Assembly (NCBI GenBank): GCA_900544235.1
Contig: UQUL01000021.1
Coordinates: 1 to 32,585, forward strand
Source: an uncultured Collinsella sp.
GTDB taxonomy: Bacteria > Actinomycetota > Coriobacteriia > Coriobacteriales > Coriobacteriaceae
Direction: 5' to 3'
Length of the DNA stretch: 32,585 nt
Part shown: in pieces, positions 7,687 through 15,524 of the stretch
Layout of the letters: each line of letters begins with the position of its first letter
Position numbering within the stretch: position 1 is the first letter of the stretch
The notes under the pieces: generated by a model
Databases searched by the model: none
The model's input: only the letters and a program-made list of their open reading frames with translations
Told to the model about the DNA's origin: nothing
Program-made: the position numbers and the translations under genes

Positions 7687-8283
7687 ATGGCGATACCAGT
7701 GGACCTTCGCATTAAGAAAACCTACCGCTCCCTGTTCGATGCCTTTACCGAGCTTTTGGAAGAGCATCGTTTTGAGGACCTGACGGTTGCCATGCTGTGC
7801 GACCGTGCCATGATTCGCCGCACGACGTTCTACAAGCACTTTCGCGACAAGAACGATTACTTTGCCTTTTATATCGATGAGCTCATGTCGGGCTTGCCGC
7901 AAAAACAGCCCGATGAGGCCGGCGCGGTATCTGCCGAGGACGTGCGCGCGCTTCGGCACGCGATTTTGGACGATGCCATGGATTTGATTCTGGCGCACGA
8001 GCAGCTCATGGATAACATTTTGGCAAGCAGCATGTCGGGCATGTTGACCAACGTTATTTGCGACCGCATTGCCCGCTCCATCCGCGAGCGTGTGATGAAC
8101 GTGCTTGCCGAGGATGCCCTGGCCCCCGTGTCACTCGAGACGACGTCTGAGTTTGTCGCCGGCGGTATTATTCGACTTTTCACGATATGGTGGGAATCGG
8201 GCCACGATCTTGAGCGTCGACCTGAGATAGCCGACGTGGTCGATGCGCTGTTTGAGCGGACCATGACACCGGTGCATCACTAA
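7687..8283 (+). CDS. TetR/AcrR family transcriptional regulator
   Basis: This is a one-component DNA-binding repressor of the TetR fold, up to 198 residues. The N-terminal helix-turn-helix covers about residues 8-55: RIKKTYRSLFDAFTELLEE, then LTVAMLCDRAMIRRTTFYKHFRDKNDYF with the typical TTFYKHF recognition helix. The C-terminal half resembles the DhaS-like ligand domain (TetR_C_7). Two starts are possible: ATG 7687, or GTG 7699, which is better spaced from GAGGA at 7683-7687; the second gives the more usual beginning (DLRIKKT). Its target is not evident. The neighbours are lemA, divergent, and a tRNA gene whose 3' end lies three bases past its stop. Confidence 0.88.
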   Translation: MAIPVDLRIKKTYRSLFDAFTELLEEHRFEDLTVAMLCDRAMIRRTTFYKHFRDKNDYFAFYIDELMSGLPQKQPDEAGAVSAEDVRALRHAILDDAMDLILAHEQLMDNILASSMSGMLTNVICDRIARSIRERVMNVLAEDALAPVSLETTSEFVAGGIIRLFTIWWESGHDLERRPEIADVVDALFERTMTPVHH

Positions 8284-8286
8284 AAG

Positions 8287-8376
8287 TGGCGGAGAGAGGG
8301 GGATTCGAACCCCCGGAACGCTCTCGCGCTCAACGGTTTTCAAGACCGCCGCATTCAACCGCTCTGCCATCTCTCC
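8287..8376 (-). tRNA. tRNA-Ser (anticodon UGA)
   Basis: Read on the minus strand, GGAGAGA pairs with TCTCTCC as the acceptor stem, followed by G and an encoded CCA. The anticodon loop is CTTGAAA, giving anticodon TGA at 8342-8340. A long variable arm marks the serine type, and GGTTCGAATCC is the T-arm. The whole is 90 bases with CCA. TATCAT on the minus strand (8392-8387) is a likely -10. Confidence 0.97.
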
Positions 8377-8427
8377 GTGAGTCGTAATGATAGCATCGTT
8401 TTGAATTTGCAACAGGGAAGGCGAACG

Positions 8428-10209
8428 ATGACGATCACCGAAATCGACGAGAAGTTCATGCGCGAGGCGCTGGCGGAGGCGCGAGCCGCCGCGGCGGTGG
8501 GCGAGGTGCCCATCGGAGCCGTAGTGGTGCGCGACGGTGAGATCGTCGCGCGGGCGCATAATCGTCGCGAGCTCGACCAGGATCCTTCGGCTCATGCAGA
8601 GTTCGCGGCCCTGTGTGCTGCCGCTCGGTCGCTCGGTCGTTGGCGCCTTTCCGACTGTACGGTCTATGTGACGTTGGAACCCTGCTGCATGTGCGCGGGG
8701 CTAATGGTTAACGCGCGCGTGGGGCGCTGCGTGTATGGCGCGGCTGATGCCAAGGCGGGCGCGTTGGGATCCCTATACGATTTGAATGCCGACTCGCGCC
8801 TGAATCATCGGTTTAACGTGACGGCTGGGGTCCTGGCGGATGAATGCCGCGAGCTGCTGAGTAGCTATTTTGGCGGTCTGCGCGGAGCGGGCGGCGCTGA
8901 TTGCGGTTGTGGGGCCGATCTTGAAGCACACGCCGCTCACGCCGCAGCGCTTACAGGTGCTAGTGAGGATGCTGGCGCGGCGGTTGACTTTGGTGCCGCA
9001 TGCCGTCGGCCCCGCCGTGTGCTGCTGGCGATTGATTCCTTTAAGGGCAGCGTGTCGAGTGCGCAGGCGGAGGCGGCGGTTGCCGAGGGCATACGCCGTG
9101 TGTGGTCCGATGCCGAGGTGTGTACATTGCCGCTGGCAGATGGTGGCGAGGGAACGCTCGATGCCGTTGCCGCGTGCGGCGGTGAGATTGTGACCTGCGA
9201 GGTGGCAGGTCCCTTGGGCAAGCGCGCGTCTGCCCGGATGCTGGTTGATGTCGAGTGCGAGTCGGCTGTAATTGAGATGGCCGAGGCGGCCGGCATTGGG
9301 TATTCGCCTTGTGCGGAGTCGGCGGCGTTGGCGGCCACAACCTATGGCGTGGGCGAGCTCATGCTTCGCGCGGTTCGCATGGGCGCAAAGACACTCTATA
9401 TTGGTCTGGGCGGCAGTGCCACCAACGACGGTGGCGCCGGCACGCTGCAGGCGCTGGGCGCGCGCGTGGTCGATGATCGGGGCTGCGATGTCGCCCCCGG
9501 TCTTGCCGGCCTTGAGCAGGTGGCGAGCGTTGATTTGGCGCCAGCGCTGCAGGCTTTGGGTGGCTCTCGTATCGTTGTGCTTTCGGATGTCGAGAATCCG
9601 CTCGTGGGGCGTCGAGGCGCACTGGCGGTGTTCGGCGGGCAGAAGGGCCTGCCGACGGATGATGCCGAGGCGCTGGGCAAGTACGACAACTGGATGGTCG
9701 GCTACGGTCGCCTGCTCGATGCGGCAATTTTCGAGGTGCGAGCTCAGGGGTTGTTGCGCACACCCGAGGGCACACGGACATTTGGCTCGGTGCTCGGCGT
9801 GCCCGGCGCGGGCGCTGCCGGTGGCTTGGGCGCGGCGTTACTGGCGCTCGGTGCGGAGCTACGCTCGGGCGTGGAGACGGTGCTCGATCTGATTGGGTTT
9901 GACGAACGCATGCGTGATATCGACCTGGTCATAACGGGCGAGGGCAATATGGATGAGCAGTCCGCCGCCGGTAAGGCACCGGTGGGTGTGGCTCGCCGCG
10001 CCAAGCGATATGGCAAGCCGGTGGTCGCCGTCGTGGGCGGTCGCGCCGTCAACCTGGACGCGGTATATGGGCAGGGTATTGACTTGGTATTGCCGATCTG
10101 CCGCAAGCCCATGTCCCTCGACCAGGCGCTCAATCCTCAGGAAGCCACAACCAACCTCATCTTCGCCGGTGAATCAGCCGCCCAAGCCTACGACCTCGCT
10201 CGCCTCTAA
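8428..10209 (+). CDS. tadA: TadA-type tRNA adenosine deaminase fused to glycerate 2-kinase
   Basis: One uninterrupted frame of 593 residues joins two enzymes. Residues 7-150 are a TadA-type deaminase that makes inosine at position 34 of tRNA-Arg(ACG): zinc motif HAE (His56, Glu58) and PCCMC (Cys86, Cys89), with VPIGAVVV before them. Residues 151-196 are a linker rich in Ala and Gly. Residues 197-593 are a complete glycerate kinase of the GlxK/GarK family, which makes 2-phosphoglycerate: AIDSFKGSVSS, LADGGEGTLDA, GLGGSATNDGGAGT, VENPLVGRRGAL, ITGEGNMDEQSAAGK. The ATG at 8428 follows AGGGAAGG. No ribosome site is visible at the kinase junction; a GTG near 9019 is the only start I see there. Both halves look intact. 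The fusion could be real, or could hide a lost stop. Confidence 0.9.
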   Translation: MTITEIDEKFMREALAEARAAAAVGEVPIGAVVVRDGEIVARAHNRRELDQDPSAHAEFAALCAAARSLGRWRLSDCTVYVTLEPCCMCAGLMVNARVGRCVYGAADAKAGALGSLYDLNADSRLNHRFNVTAGVLADECRELLSSYFGGLRGAGGADCGCGADLEAHAAHAAALTGASEDAGAAVDFGAACRRPRRVLLAIDSFKGSVSSAQAEAAVAEGIRRVWSDAEVCTLPLADGGEGTLDAVAACGGEIVTCEVAGPLGKRASARMLVDVECESAVIEMAEAAGIGYSPCAESAALAATTYGVGELMLRAVRMGAKTLYIGLGGSATNDGGAGTLQALGARVVDDRGCDVAPGLAGLEQVASVDLAPALQALGGSRIVVLSDVENPLVGRRGALAVFGGQKGLPTDDAEALGKYDNWMVGYGRLLDAAIFEVRAQGLLRTPEGTRTFGSVLGVPGAGAAGGLGAALLALGAELRSGVETVLDLIGFDERMRDIDLVITGEGNMDEQSAAGKAPVGVARRAKRYGKPVVAVVGGRAVNLDAVYGQGIDLVLPICRKPMSLDQALNPQEATTNLIFAGESAAQAYDLARL

Positions 10210-10225
10210 AACCCACCCCCTCGAT

Positions 10226-10294
10226 AAGTTGCGGTGAAATACGGAGTGTTTTTGCCTTTAAGGTGCCAATTCAGTCCGTATTCCACCGCAACTT
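10226..10294. repeat. Palindromic repeat family B, copy 1
   Basis: Arms 10226-10245 (AAGTTGCGGTGAAATACGGA) and 10275-10294 pair at 19 of 20 positions around a 29-base loop. A second copy with almost the same arms is at 28434-28501. Both lie just after the end of a gene, so a role in termination or mRNA protection is possible. Confidence 0.8.
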
Positions 10295-10357
10295 CGAGAA
10301 TGTCCATTCGAGGTTGGCTGCCTTGTGCCTTGGGTCGGACCGCCTGCCACGAAACGT

Positions 10358-10494
10358 GGCCATCTACTACGTTAAACCGGCCACTCTCGACCATCCCGGA
10401 ATTTACAAAAACAAAACCGCAGGTAGAAAGCTTGCCGATTTTCGAAAAAGTCGGCTATGGTCGACCCCTGTGGCCTAAACGTAGTAGATGGGCC
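10358..10494. repeat. Foldback element of about 137 bp
   Basis: Arm GGCCATCTACTACGTT (10358-10373) is matched by AACGTAGTAGATGGGCC (10478-10494). Further inside, GGCCAC pairs with GTGGCC and GACCAT with ATGGTC. The centre is another hairpin, GCCGATTTT against AAAAAGTCGGC (about 10434-10455). A short extra hairpin GCCACGAAACGTGGC lies at its left edge. No coding frame is credible. Confidence 0.65.
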
Positions 10495-10524
10495 CTTTCT
10501 GCGGTGCGGCACCAAGCCGGTCAT

Positions 10525-10606
10525 TTTGGGATGGGACTATTTTGACTACTCATTGGCTGCTCTGGCAATCGGGCTGCAAAAGTAGTCAAAAAAGCTCCGT
10601 CCCAAA
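10525..10606. repeat. Foldback element of 82 bp upstream of the SRP RNA
   Basis: Arms 10525-10549 and 10582-10606 pair at 21 of 25 positions (TTTGGGA ... TTTTGACTAC on the left). It ends ten bases before the -35 box of the SRP RNA gene. Sequence and spacing differ from the neighbouring palindromes. Confidence 0.6.
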
Positions 10607-10615
10607 TTAGCTACC

Positions 10616-10644
10616 TTGCTCTGGCGGGCGGGAGCAGGTAAGAT
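10616..10644 (+). promoter_or_regulatory. Promoter of the SRP RNA gene
   Basis: TTGCTC (10616-10621) and TAAGAT (10639-10644) are separated by 17 bases. The expected start falls at about 10651, exactly where the closing stem of the RNA begins. Confidence 0.75.
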
Positions 10645-10650
10645 ATACCG

Positions 10651-10774
10651 AGCGCCTAGCGCGTTCGATGGGTTCGGATGACGACATGTTCCGAATCTGG
10701 TCAGGTCCGGAAGGAAGCAGCCATAAGGAGCCTCTGTCGGGCATCCGAATCCATCGAGCGCACGGGCGCTTTTT
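10651..10774 (+). ncRNA. ffs: Signal recognition particle RNA (4.5S type)
   Basis: The conserved domain IV is present: GGTCAGGTCCGGAAGGAAGC (10699-10718) followed by AGCC, with the GGAA tetraloop and the asymmetric loop bound by Ffh. Flanking helices pair GCGTTCGATGGGTTCGGATG-type sequence at 10661-10680 with its complement at 10742-10760. The ends pair as AGCGCC (10651-10656) with GGCGCT (10765-10770), followed by TTTTT, so the terminator may be built into the end. It is the short bacterial form without an Alu domain. It guides membrane and secreted proteins to SecYEG. Confidence 0.95.
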
Positions 10775-10786
10775 GGTGCCGCGATT

Positions 10787-10883
10787 TGGCCCGGCCGGCG
10801 GCGAGATATTTGGTGTCTCGCTGGTCCTCGGCTGCGCCTGCGGGATCGCTCGACTACCAAATACCTCGCCGCCGGCCGGGCCA
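10787..10883. repeat. Long GC-rich palindrome after the SRP RNA
   Basis: Arms 10787-10814 and 10856-10883 (TGGCCCGGCCGGCGGCGAG ... TATTTGGT) pair at 27 of 28 positions across a 41-base loop. The centre CCCGGCCGGCG recurs in the arms of the palindrome at 19972-20102, otherwise the two differ. Confidence 0.75.
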
Positions 10884-11024
10884 CTTCGTCCAAAAATCAC
10901 CCGTAGAGGGCGCATTAATCTGAATTAAATCTATCCCTGTCGTTATGCTGTTCGCTGGTGTTGCCTGGGCATCGGTGTCTATGCGGTTCAAGGGATGGCG
11001 GCATTGCCATCTGTTTTTACAAGT

Positions 11025-11070
11025 AAAGAGGCCCGTTTCCCCGGTTTGGTTGGGGAAACGGGCCTCTTTT
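11025..11070. terminator. Terminator after the first surface-protein gene
   Basis: AAAGAGGCCCGTTTCCCC and GGGGAAACGGGCCTCTTTT form an 18-bp stem with a 9-base loop. It lies about 40 bases past the stop of the minus-strand gene at 11113. A related hairpin follows the paralogue (12336-12372). Confidence 0.85.
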
Positions 11071-11112
11071 GTTTCTGGGTTCGTGATTGGCGAAGGCAGA
11101 ATGCTCTGGCGG

Positions 11113-12117
11113 CTATTTTGAGTTCTTGAGGCGGCGTGCGGCTGTGGTGGCTATTCCGAGGCCTGCGGCGGCGATTCCTGCTAGTGCGATTGCGCTTGGC
11201 GTTGTGTCGCCTGTGTTTGCGAGCTTGCCGGCGGTCGTATTCGCTTGCTTGCTGTTGCTTGTGTTCGCTTGCTTGGCGGAGCTCGGTGCGGCGTCTTTGC
11301 CGGTCACGGGCGAGCTGGCGGGCTGTGCCGTCTCGGCCGGTTGCGCTGAGTTGGATGGAGGCGTCGTCTCGGTCGGTTGCGTTATCTCGGGTGAGGCGGC
11401 CTTGTCTGCCGCGGCTTTCGCCTCTTCGTATGCCTTGCAGGCGTCGTCATAGGCCGCTTGCGCCTTTTTCAAATTATCGAGGAGCGCATCTCGCTTGGCT
11501 GTTTCTCCGTCGAGGTGGGTTTTATTAAACTCTACTTCGCTTTCTAAGAAATAAATCAGGCTTTTCTGACTTTCGAGGCGCATTCGGCAATGCTCAAGCT
11601 TATCTTCACAACGAGATTCTTGCTCTTGTGCATCCATGATCGCCAGTTCCAACTGCCATCTAGTTTCGTAATCCGTGTGGGGGATTTTATTTAATTCTGC
11701 CTCAAGGTCTCTTGTTCGGTTGTGGGCCTTATCGCATTCGGATTGGGCTGCATCGATGTCCGCTTGCATGGTAGGAAGGGATTCCTTATATATGGCAGCT
11801 CGCGCCAAATTAGTGTCGTAGTTCTTTTGAAAAATGGCAATTTTAGTATCGATTTCCGCAATTTTCTCGGGACTTGCGGCGTCTTTTGCGGCCTCGAGGT
11901 TTTTGAGCGCTTCCTGCATGGCTGCATACGCTTTGTCTTTTTCGGTGGCCGCGGTTTCGCTCGAGTTCGCGGCCGCTGTCTGCAAGGCGACTGCATCGGT
12001 GGGGGAACTGGTTTCTGCCGCGATCGCCGTTGCGGGGGCGATTCCCGCGACAAGTGCCGCGGAAAGGGCGATGCCCACAGTTGCTCGTCTTGCTCTTCTT
12101 GCGAGAATGTCGTTCAT
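11113..12117 (-). CDS. Sortase-anchored coiled-coil surface protein, paralogue 1
   Basis: This is a 334-residue secreted protein bound to the cell wall. Residues 1-34 are a signal peptide (Arg-rich start, then GIALSAALVAGIAPATAIAA). Residues 50-250 are long helices with heptads, rich in Glu, Lys and Ala, likely a coiled-coil stalk. Residues 250-298 are a Pro/Thr/Ser linker. The end is a sortase signal: LANTGD, a hydrophobic helix, then RRLKNSK. The proline of LPxTG is replaced by alanine. No ligand domain is recognised, so adhesion is only a guess. ATG 12117 follows GAGGTG; TATACT about 56 bases upstream is the likely -10. The first 87 residues are identical to those of the next gene, the middle is unrelated in sequence, and the last 120 are similar. 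Confidence 0.88.
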   Translation of the reverse strand: MNDILARRARRATVGIALSAALVAGIAPATAIAAETSSPTDAVALQTAAANSSETAATEKDKAYAAMQEALKNLEAAKDAASPEKIAEIDTKIAIFQKNYDTNLARAAIYKESLPTMQADIDAAQSECDKAHNRTRDLEAELNKIPHTDYETRWQLELAIMDAQEQESRCEDKLEHCRMRLESQKSLIYFLESEVEFNKTHLDGETAKRDALLDNLKKAQAAYDDACKAYEEAKAAADKAASPEITQPTETTPPSNSAQPAETAQPASSPVTGKDAAPSSAKQANTSNSKQANTTAGKLANTGDTTPSAIALAGIAAAGLGIATTAARRLKNSK

Positions 12118-12168
12118 CTCGGCACCTCATTTCAAGGGTCGGCGACTAACTTGGTAGCACTAATGTAA
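11857..12168 (-). repeat. 312-bp exact duplicate, copy 1
   Basis: These bases read identically to 13197-13508, at an offset of 1340. They cover the upstream untranslated region and codons 1-87 of the surface-protein gene. Identity drops sharply at both edges. Confidence 0.9.
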
Positions 12169-12335
12169 GTATATCAGGCGGTTTGCCCGCCATTGATCGG
12201 GCGTGCGCGTATGCCCCTTGATTAACAGCCATTAAATCTATCCCTTAAGGAACGCGGCTTGCTGGTTTTGTCTGGGCATTGATGGCTACGTGGTTCAAGA
12301 GGCGGCGGTGCTGTTGCTTGCATTTTTGCAGTTAA

Positions 12336-12372
12336 AGGGGCCCGTTTCCCTGGGTTGGGGAAACGGGCCTCT
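12336..12372. terminator. Terminator after the second surface-protein gene
   Basis: AGGGGCCCGTTTCCC pairs with GGGAAACGGGCCTCT across a short loop, with one mismatched pair. It is the diverged counterpart of the hairpin at 11025-11070 and lies 47 bases past the stop of the minus-strand gene at 12420. Confidence 0.75.
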
Positions 12373-12419
12373 ATTTGTCTCTGGGCTTGTGGATTGGTGA
12401 AGGCAGAATGCTCTGTCGG

Positions 12420-13457
12420 CTATTTTGAGTTCCTGATGCGGCGTGTGGCCGTGGCGGTTATTCCGAGTCCTGCGGCGGCGACTGCTGCGAGTGCGATTGC
12501 GCTCGGTGCTGCGTCGCCCGTGTTCGCGAGCTTGCCGGCGGTCGCATCTGTCTGTTTGCCGCTGCTTGTGTTCGCTTGCTTGGGGGAGCTTGGTAAGGCG
12601 TCTTTGCCGGTTGCAGGCGGTGTCGCCTCGGCGGGTTGCGTTGAGCCGGAGGGAGGCGTCGTCTCGGTCGGTTTCGTTATCTCGGGCGAGGCGGCCTTGT
12701 CTGCCGCGGCCTTTGCCTCTTCGTATGCCTTGCAGGCGTCGTCATAGGCCGTTTGCGCTTTTTTCAAATTGTCGAGGAGCGCATCTCGCCAGGCTGTGAA
12801 CCGGTCGATATCGGCTTTATATTTCTCTACAGCACGTTCACAGTCATTAACTCGTCTTTCCTCTCTTCTGAGGCGGTACTGGAACTCGCGGAGCTCCGTT
12901 TCGCAATAGTTTACGTGCGTTTTTGCCGATATGATCTCACTGTGCAACTGCTTTATTTGCTGTTTAGTAGTTTCGACAAACTCCTCGTAGCCGAGTGCTT
13001 CGAGTGTCTTAAGCATCTCATGTTTCTTCTCTAATTCTGCCTGGAGCTCGCTTACCCGGTTGATGGCCCCGTCGTATTTGGCTTGGGCAGCATCGACGTC
13101 CGCTTGCATGGTGGGAAGGAGTTCCCTCCCTTCGGCGGCTTGCGCCGCCATCTTTTCGCGGTACTCTTGAAAACGGGTAATGTCATCATTGAATCTCGCA
13201 ATTTTCTCGGGACTTGCGGCGTCTTTTGCGGCCTCGAGGTTTTTGAGCGCTTCCTGCATGGCTGCATACGCTTTGTCTTTTTCGGTGGCCGCGGTTTCGC
13301 TCGAGTTCGCGGCCGCTGTCTGCAAGGCGACTGCATCGGTGGGGGAACTGGTTTCTGCCGCGATCGCCGTTGCGGGGGCGATTCCCGCGACAAGTGCCGC
13401 GGAAAGGGCGATGCCCACAGTTGCTCGTCTTGCTCTTCTTGCGAGAATGTCGTTCAT
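12420..13457 (-). CDS. Sortase-anchored coiled-coil surface protein, paralogue 2
   Basis: This is the tandem paralogue of the gene at 11113, 345 residues. It has the same signal peptide (residues 1-34) and the same residues 35-87. Its own central coiled coil follows (about 88-240), with several heptad helices and little likeness to paralogue 1. The TETTPPSGSTQP linker, LANTGD sortase signal, hydrophobic helix and RRIRNSK tail come last. ATG 13457 has GAGGTG upstream, and TATATT is at the -10 place. Each gene keeps its own promoter and terminator, so the two could be expressed separately. No sortase gene is in the window. Confidence 0.88.
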   Translation of the reverse strand: MNDILARRARRATVGIALSAALVAGIAPATAIAAETSSPTDAVALQTAAANSSETAATEKDKAYAAMQEALKNLEAAKDAASPEKIARFNDDITRFQEYREKMAAQAAEGRELLPTMQADVDAAQAKYDGAINRVSELQAELEKKHEMLKTLEALGYEEFVETTKQQIKQLHSEIISAKTHVNYCETELREFQYRLRREERRVNDCERAVEKYKADIDRFTAWRDALLDNLKKAQTAYDDACKAYEEAKAAADKAASPEITKPTETTPPSGSTQPAEATPPATGKDALPSSPKQANTSSGKQTDATAGKLANTGDAAPSAIALAAVAAAGLGITATATRRIRNSK

Positions 13458-13508
13458 CTCGGCACCTCATTTCAAGGGTCGGCGACTAACTTGGTAGCAC
13501 TAATGTAA
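13197..13508 (-). repeat. 312-bp exact duplicate, copy 2
   Basis: This is identical to 11857-12168 as read. Past its upper edge the two sequences are still recognisably related but with many changes (for example the GTGCGCGTAT shared at 12203-12212 and 13543-13552). Confidence 0.9.
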
Positions 13509-13593
13509 ATATACCATGCTAGTTGACCCGACACTGGCTGGGTGTGCGCGTATACCCCTCTGAAAACTGAATCCCGTTAGAAATGACGAGTTG

Positions 13594-13623
13594 TTTACGC
13601 TTCTTTTGGGGTGGCGGTACTAT
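13594..13623 (+). promoter_or_regulatory. Probable promoter of the second ABC exporter operon
   Basis: TTTACG (13594-13599) and TACTAT (13618-13623) are 18 bases apart and 45 bases ahead of the first gene. No clear regulator site is seen. Confidence 0.45.
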
Positions 13624-13667
13624 CATGGTTCGAATTGAATGTGGATGATGATAGGGAGCGCCTATAC

Positions 13668-15524
13668 ATGATTGAGCTGCTCAGGCGTTTTGGTGGTAAG
13701 TTTCGCCGGTATATGGTGATTGGCCCTGCGTGTAAGCTGATCGAAGTGATCTTTGACCTGCTGACGCCGCTGGTGATTGCCCAGATGATCGATAAGGGTA
13801 TTGGCGCACACGATGTCAACGCCGTCGTCCACTACGGTATGCTGCTTGGCGCCATGGCTGTGATCGGCATCTCGTTTACGCTCGTCTGCCAAAAGATGGC
13901 GGCGCTCACCTCGCAGGGCATGGGTACCGATATCCGCGGTGCGCTCTACCAGCACATCAACAAGTTGAGCTATGCCGAACTCGACCGCTTTGGCACGCCG
14001 TCGCTTATCACCCGCATCACCAACGACGTCAACCAGGTGCAGCTCGCTGTGGCGCTGGGCGTACGCATGCTCATCCGCTGGCCCTTCTTGGCGGTGGGCT
14101 CTATGTGCGCGGCCCTTGCCATCGACCTTAAGCTCGGCATCATCTTTTTGATCTGCACGCCCGCTATCGGCCTGGTGTTTTGGTTTGTCATGGCGCGCTG
14201 CATTCCGTACTACAAGCAGCTGCAGGCAAAGCTCGACCGCATCGCGCTTATTTGCCGCGAAGGCCTTTCGGGCACCCGCGTGGTTCGCGCCTTTGTGCGC
14301 GAAGATCACGAGCGCGAGCGCTTTGCCCAAGCCGCCGATGACCAGGCCAATACTGCCATCGCGGTGGGCAAGCTCTCGTCGATTCTCAACCCCGTCACGT
14401 TTTTGGTGATGAACCTGGGCGTGTGCGCCATCCTGTGGGTGGGCGGCATCCAGGTCAACGTGGGCGAGCTCACGCAGGGTCAGGTCATGGCGTTTGTGAA
14501 CTACATGACGCAGACCCTGACCTCCATCGTGTACGTCGCCAACCTGGTCGTGGTCTTTACCAAGGCGAGCGCGAGTGCTTCGCGTATCAACGAGGTGCTC
14601 AACTGCGAGCCGAGCATCACCGACGAGGGCAATCAGTCGGTTGCGCTGCCCAAGCCGAGCGAACTGGCGGGTGGCGCTGTTCCGGTCCCCGCGCTGAGCT
14701 TGAGCCATGCGAGCTTCTCCTTTGGCGCGGGCGCGGCAAATGCCGTCAACGATGTGACCCTGGAGCTCCCGCTGGGCAAGACGCTTGGCATTATCGGCGG
14801 TACGGGTAGCGGCAAGTCCACGCTCGTCTCGCTTATCCCGCGCCTGTACGATGCGAGCACCGGCAGCGTGAGTGTGATGGGCGCCGACGTGCGCACCTGG
14901 CCGCTCGACCAGCTGCGCCGTGTGGTCGCGACCGTTCCACAGCGTGCGTCGCTGGTGAGCGGCACCATCCGCAGCAACCTGACCTGGCGCGACGAGGCTG
15001 CGACCGACGAGGATCTCTGGGCGGCGCTCGACATGGCGCAGGCGAGCGAGTTCGTGCGCAACAAGCCGCAGGGGCTCGATACCCCGGTCGAGGCGGGCGG
15101 TAAGAACTTCAGCGGTGGCCAACGCCAGCGCCTGACCATCGCGCGCGCCCTGGTGGGCTCGCCTCAGATATTGATCATGGACGATTCTGCCTCGGCGCTC
15201 GACTTTAAGACCGACGCGGCGCTTCGCCATGCCATCCGCGAGCGCAGTGTGCGCGGTGCCGCCGAGGGCGGGCTGCCGCTCACGACCGTCATCGTGAGCC
15301 AACGTGTCTCGACCGTGCGCGACGCCGATATGATCTGCGTACTTGACCACGGTTCGGTCGCGGGCCTGGGCGCGCACGATGAGCTCTACACGACCTGCCA
15401 GCTCTACCGCGAGATTTGCCAGTCGCAGCTTCGCCGCGAGGAGCTCGAGGGTCAGCAGGGGAGCACGACGCCCGCGTCCACTCCGACCGCCCCCGCATCC
15501 ATCTGCGCAAAGGAGGGCTGCTAA
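13668..15524 (+). CDS. ABC exporter half-transporter, degenerate-site subunit
   Basis: This is the first subunit of the window's second heterodimeric exporter, 618 residues. The start is ATG 13668, nine bases after AGGGAG; the frame is open a little further up. About six helices span residues 15-310, with RFGTPSLITRITNDVNQ typical of the family. In the ATPase domain Walker A is GGTGSGKST near 378 and the signature is FSGGQRQR near 480. Walker B is IMDDSASALD near 502, with Asp in place of the catalytic Glu, and the H-loop has Gln (VSQRVST near 543). This is the same pattern as in the gene at 1-1421. A Thr/Pro/Ala-rich tail follows residue 600. It is translationally coupled to the next gene (TAA directly followed by ATG). 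Confidence 0.94.
   Translation: MIELLRRFGGKFRRYMVIGPACKLIEVIFDLLTPLVIAQMIDKGIGAHDVNAVVHYGMLLGAMAVIGISFTLVCQKMAALTSQGMGTDIRGALYQHINKLSYAELDRFGTPSLITRITNDVNQVQLAVALGVRMLIRWPFLAVGSMCAALAIDLKLGIIFLICTPAIGLVFWFVMARCIPYYKQLQAKLDRIALICREGLSGTRVVRAFVREDHERERFAQAADDQANTAIAVGKLSSILNPVTFLVMNLGVCAILWVGGIQVNVGELTQGQVMAFVNYMTQTLTSIVYVANLVVVFTKASASASRINEVLNCEPSITDEGNQSVALPKPSELAGGAVPVPALSLSHASFSFGAGAANAVNDVTLELPLGKTLGIIGGTGSGKSTLVSLIPRLYDASTGSVSVMGADVRTWPLDQLRRVVATVPQRASLVSGTIRSNLTWRDEAATDEDLWAALDMAQASEFVRNKPQGLDTPVEAGGKNFSGGQRQRLTIARALVGSPQILIMDDSASALDFKTDAALRHAIRERSVRGAAEGGLPLTTVIVSQRVSTVRDADMICVLDHGSVAGLGAHDELYTTCQLYREICQSQLRREELEGQQGSTTPASTPTAPASICAKEGC

Noticed and set aside
13611..13667. Upstream extension of the second exporter's first subunit
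   Set aside because: It would begin inside the predicted promoter; ATG 13668 has a well-placed AGGGAG.
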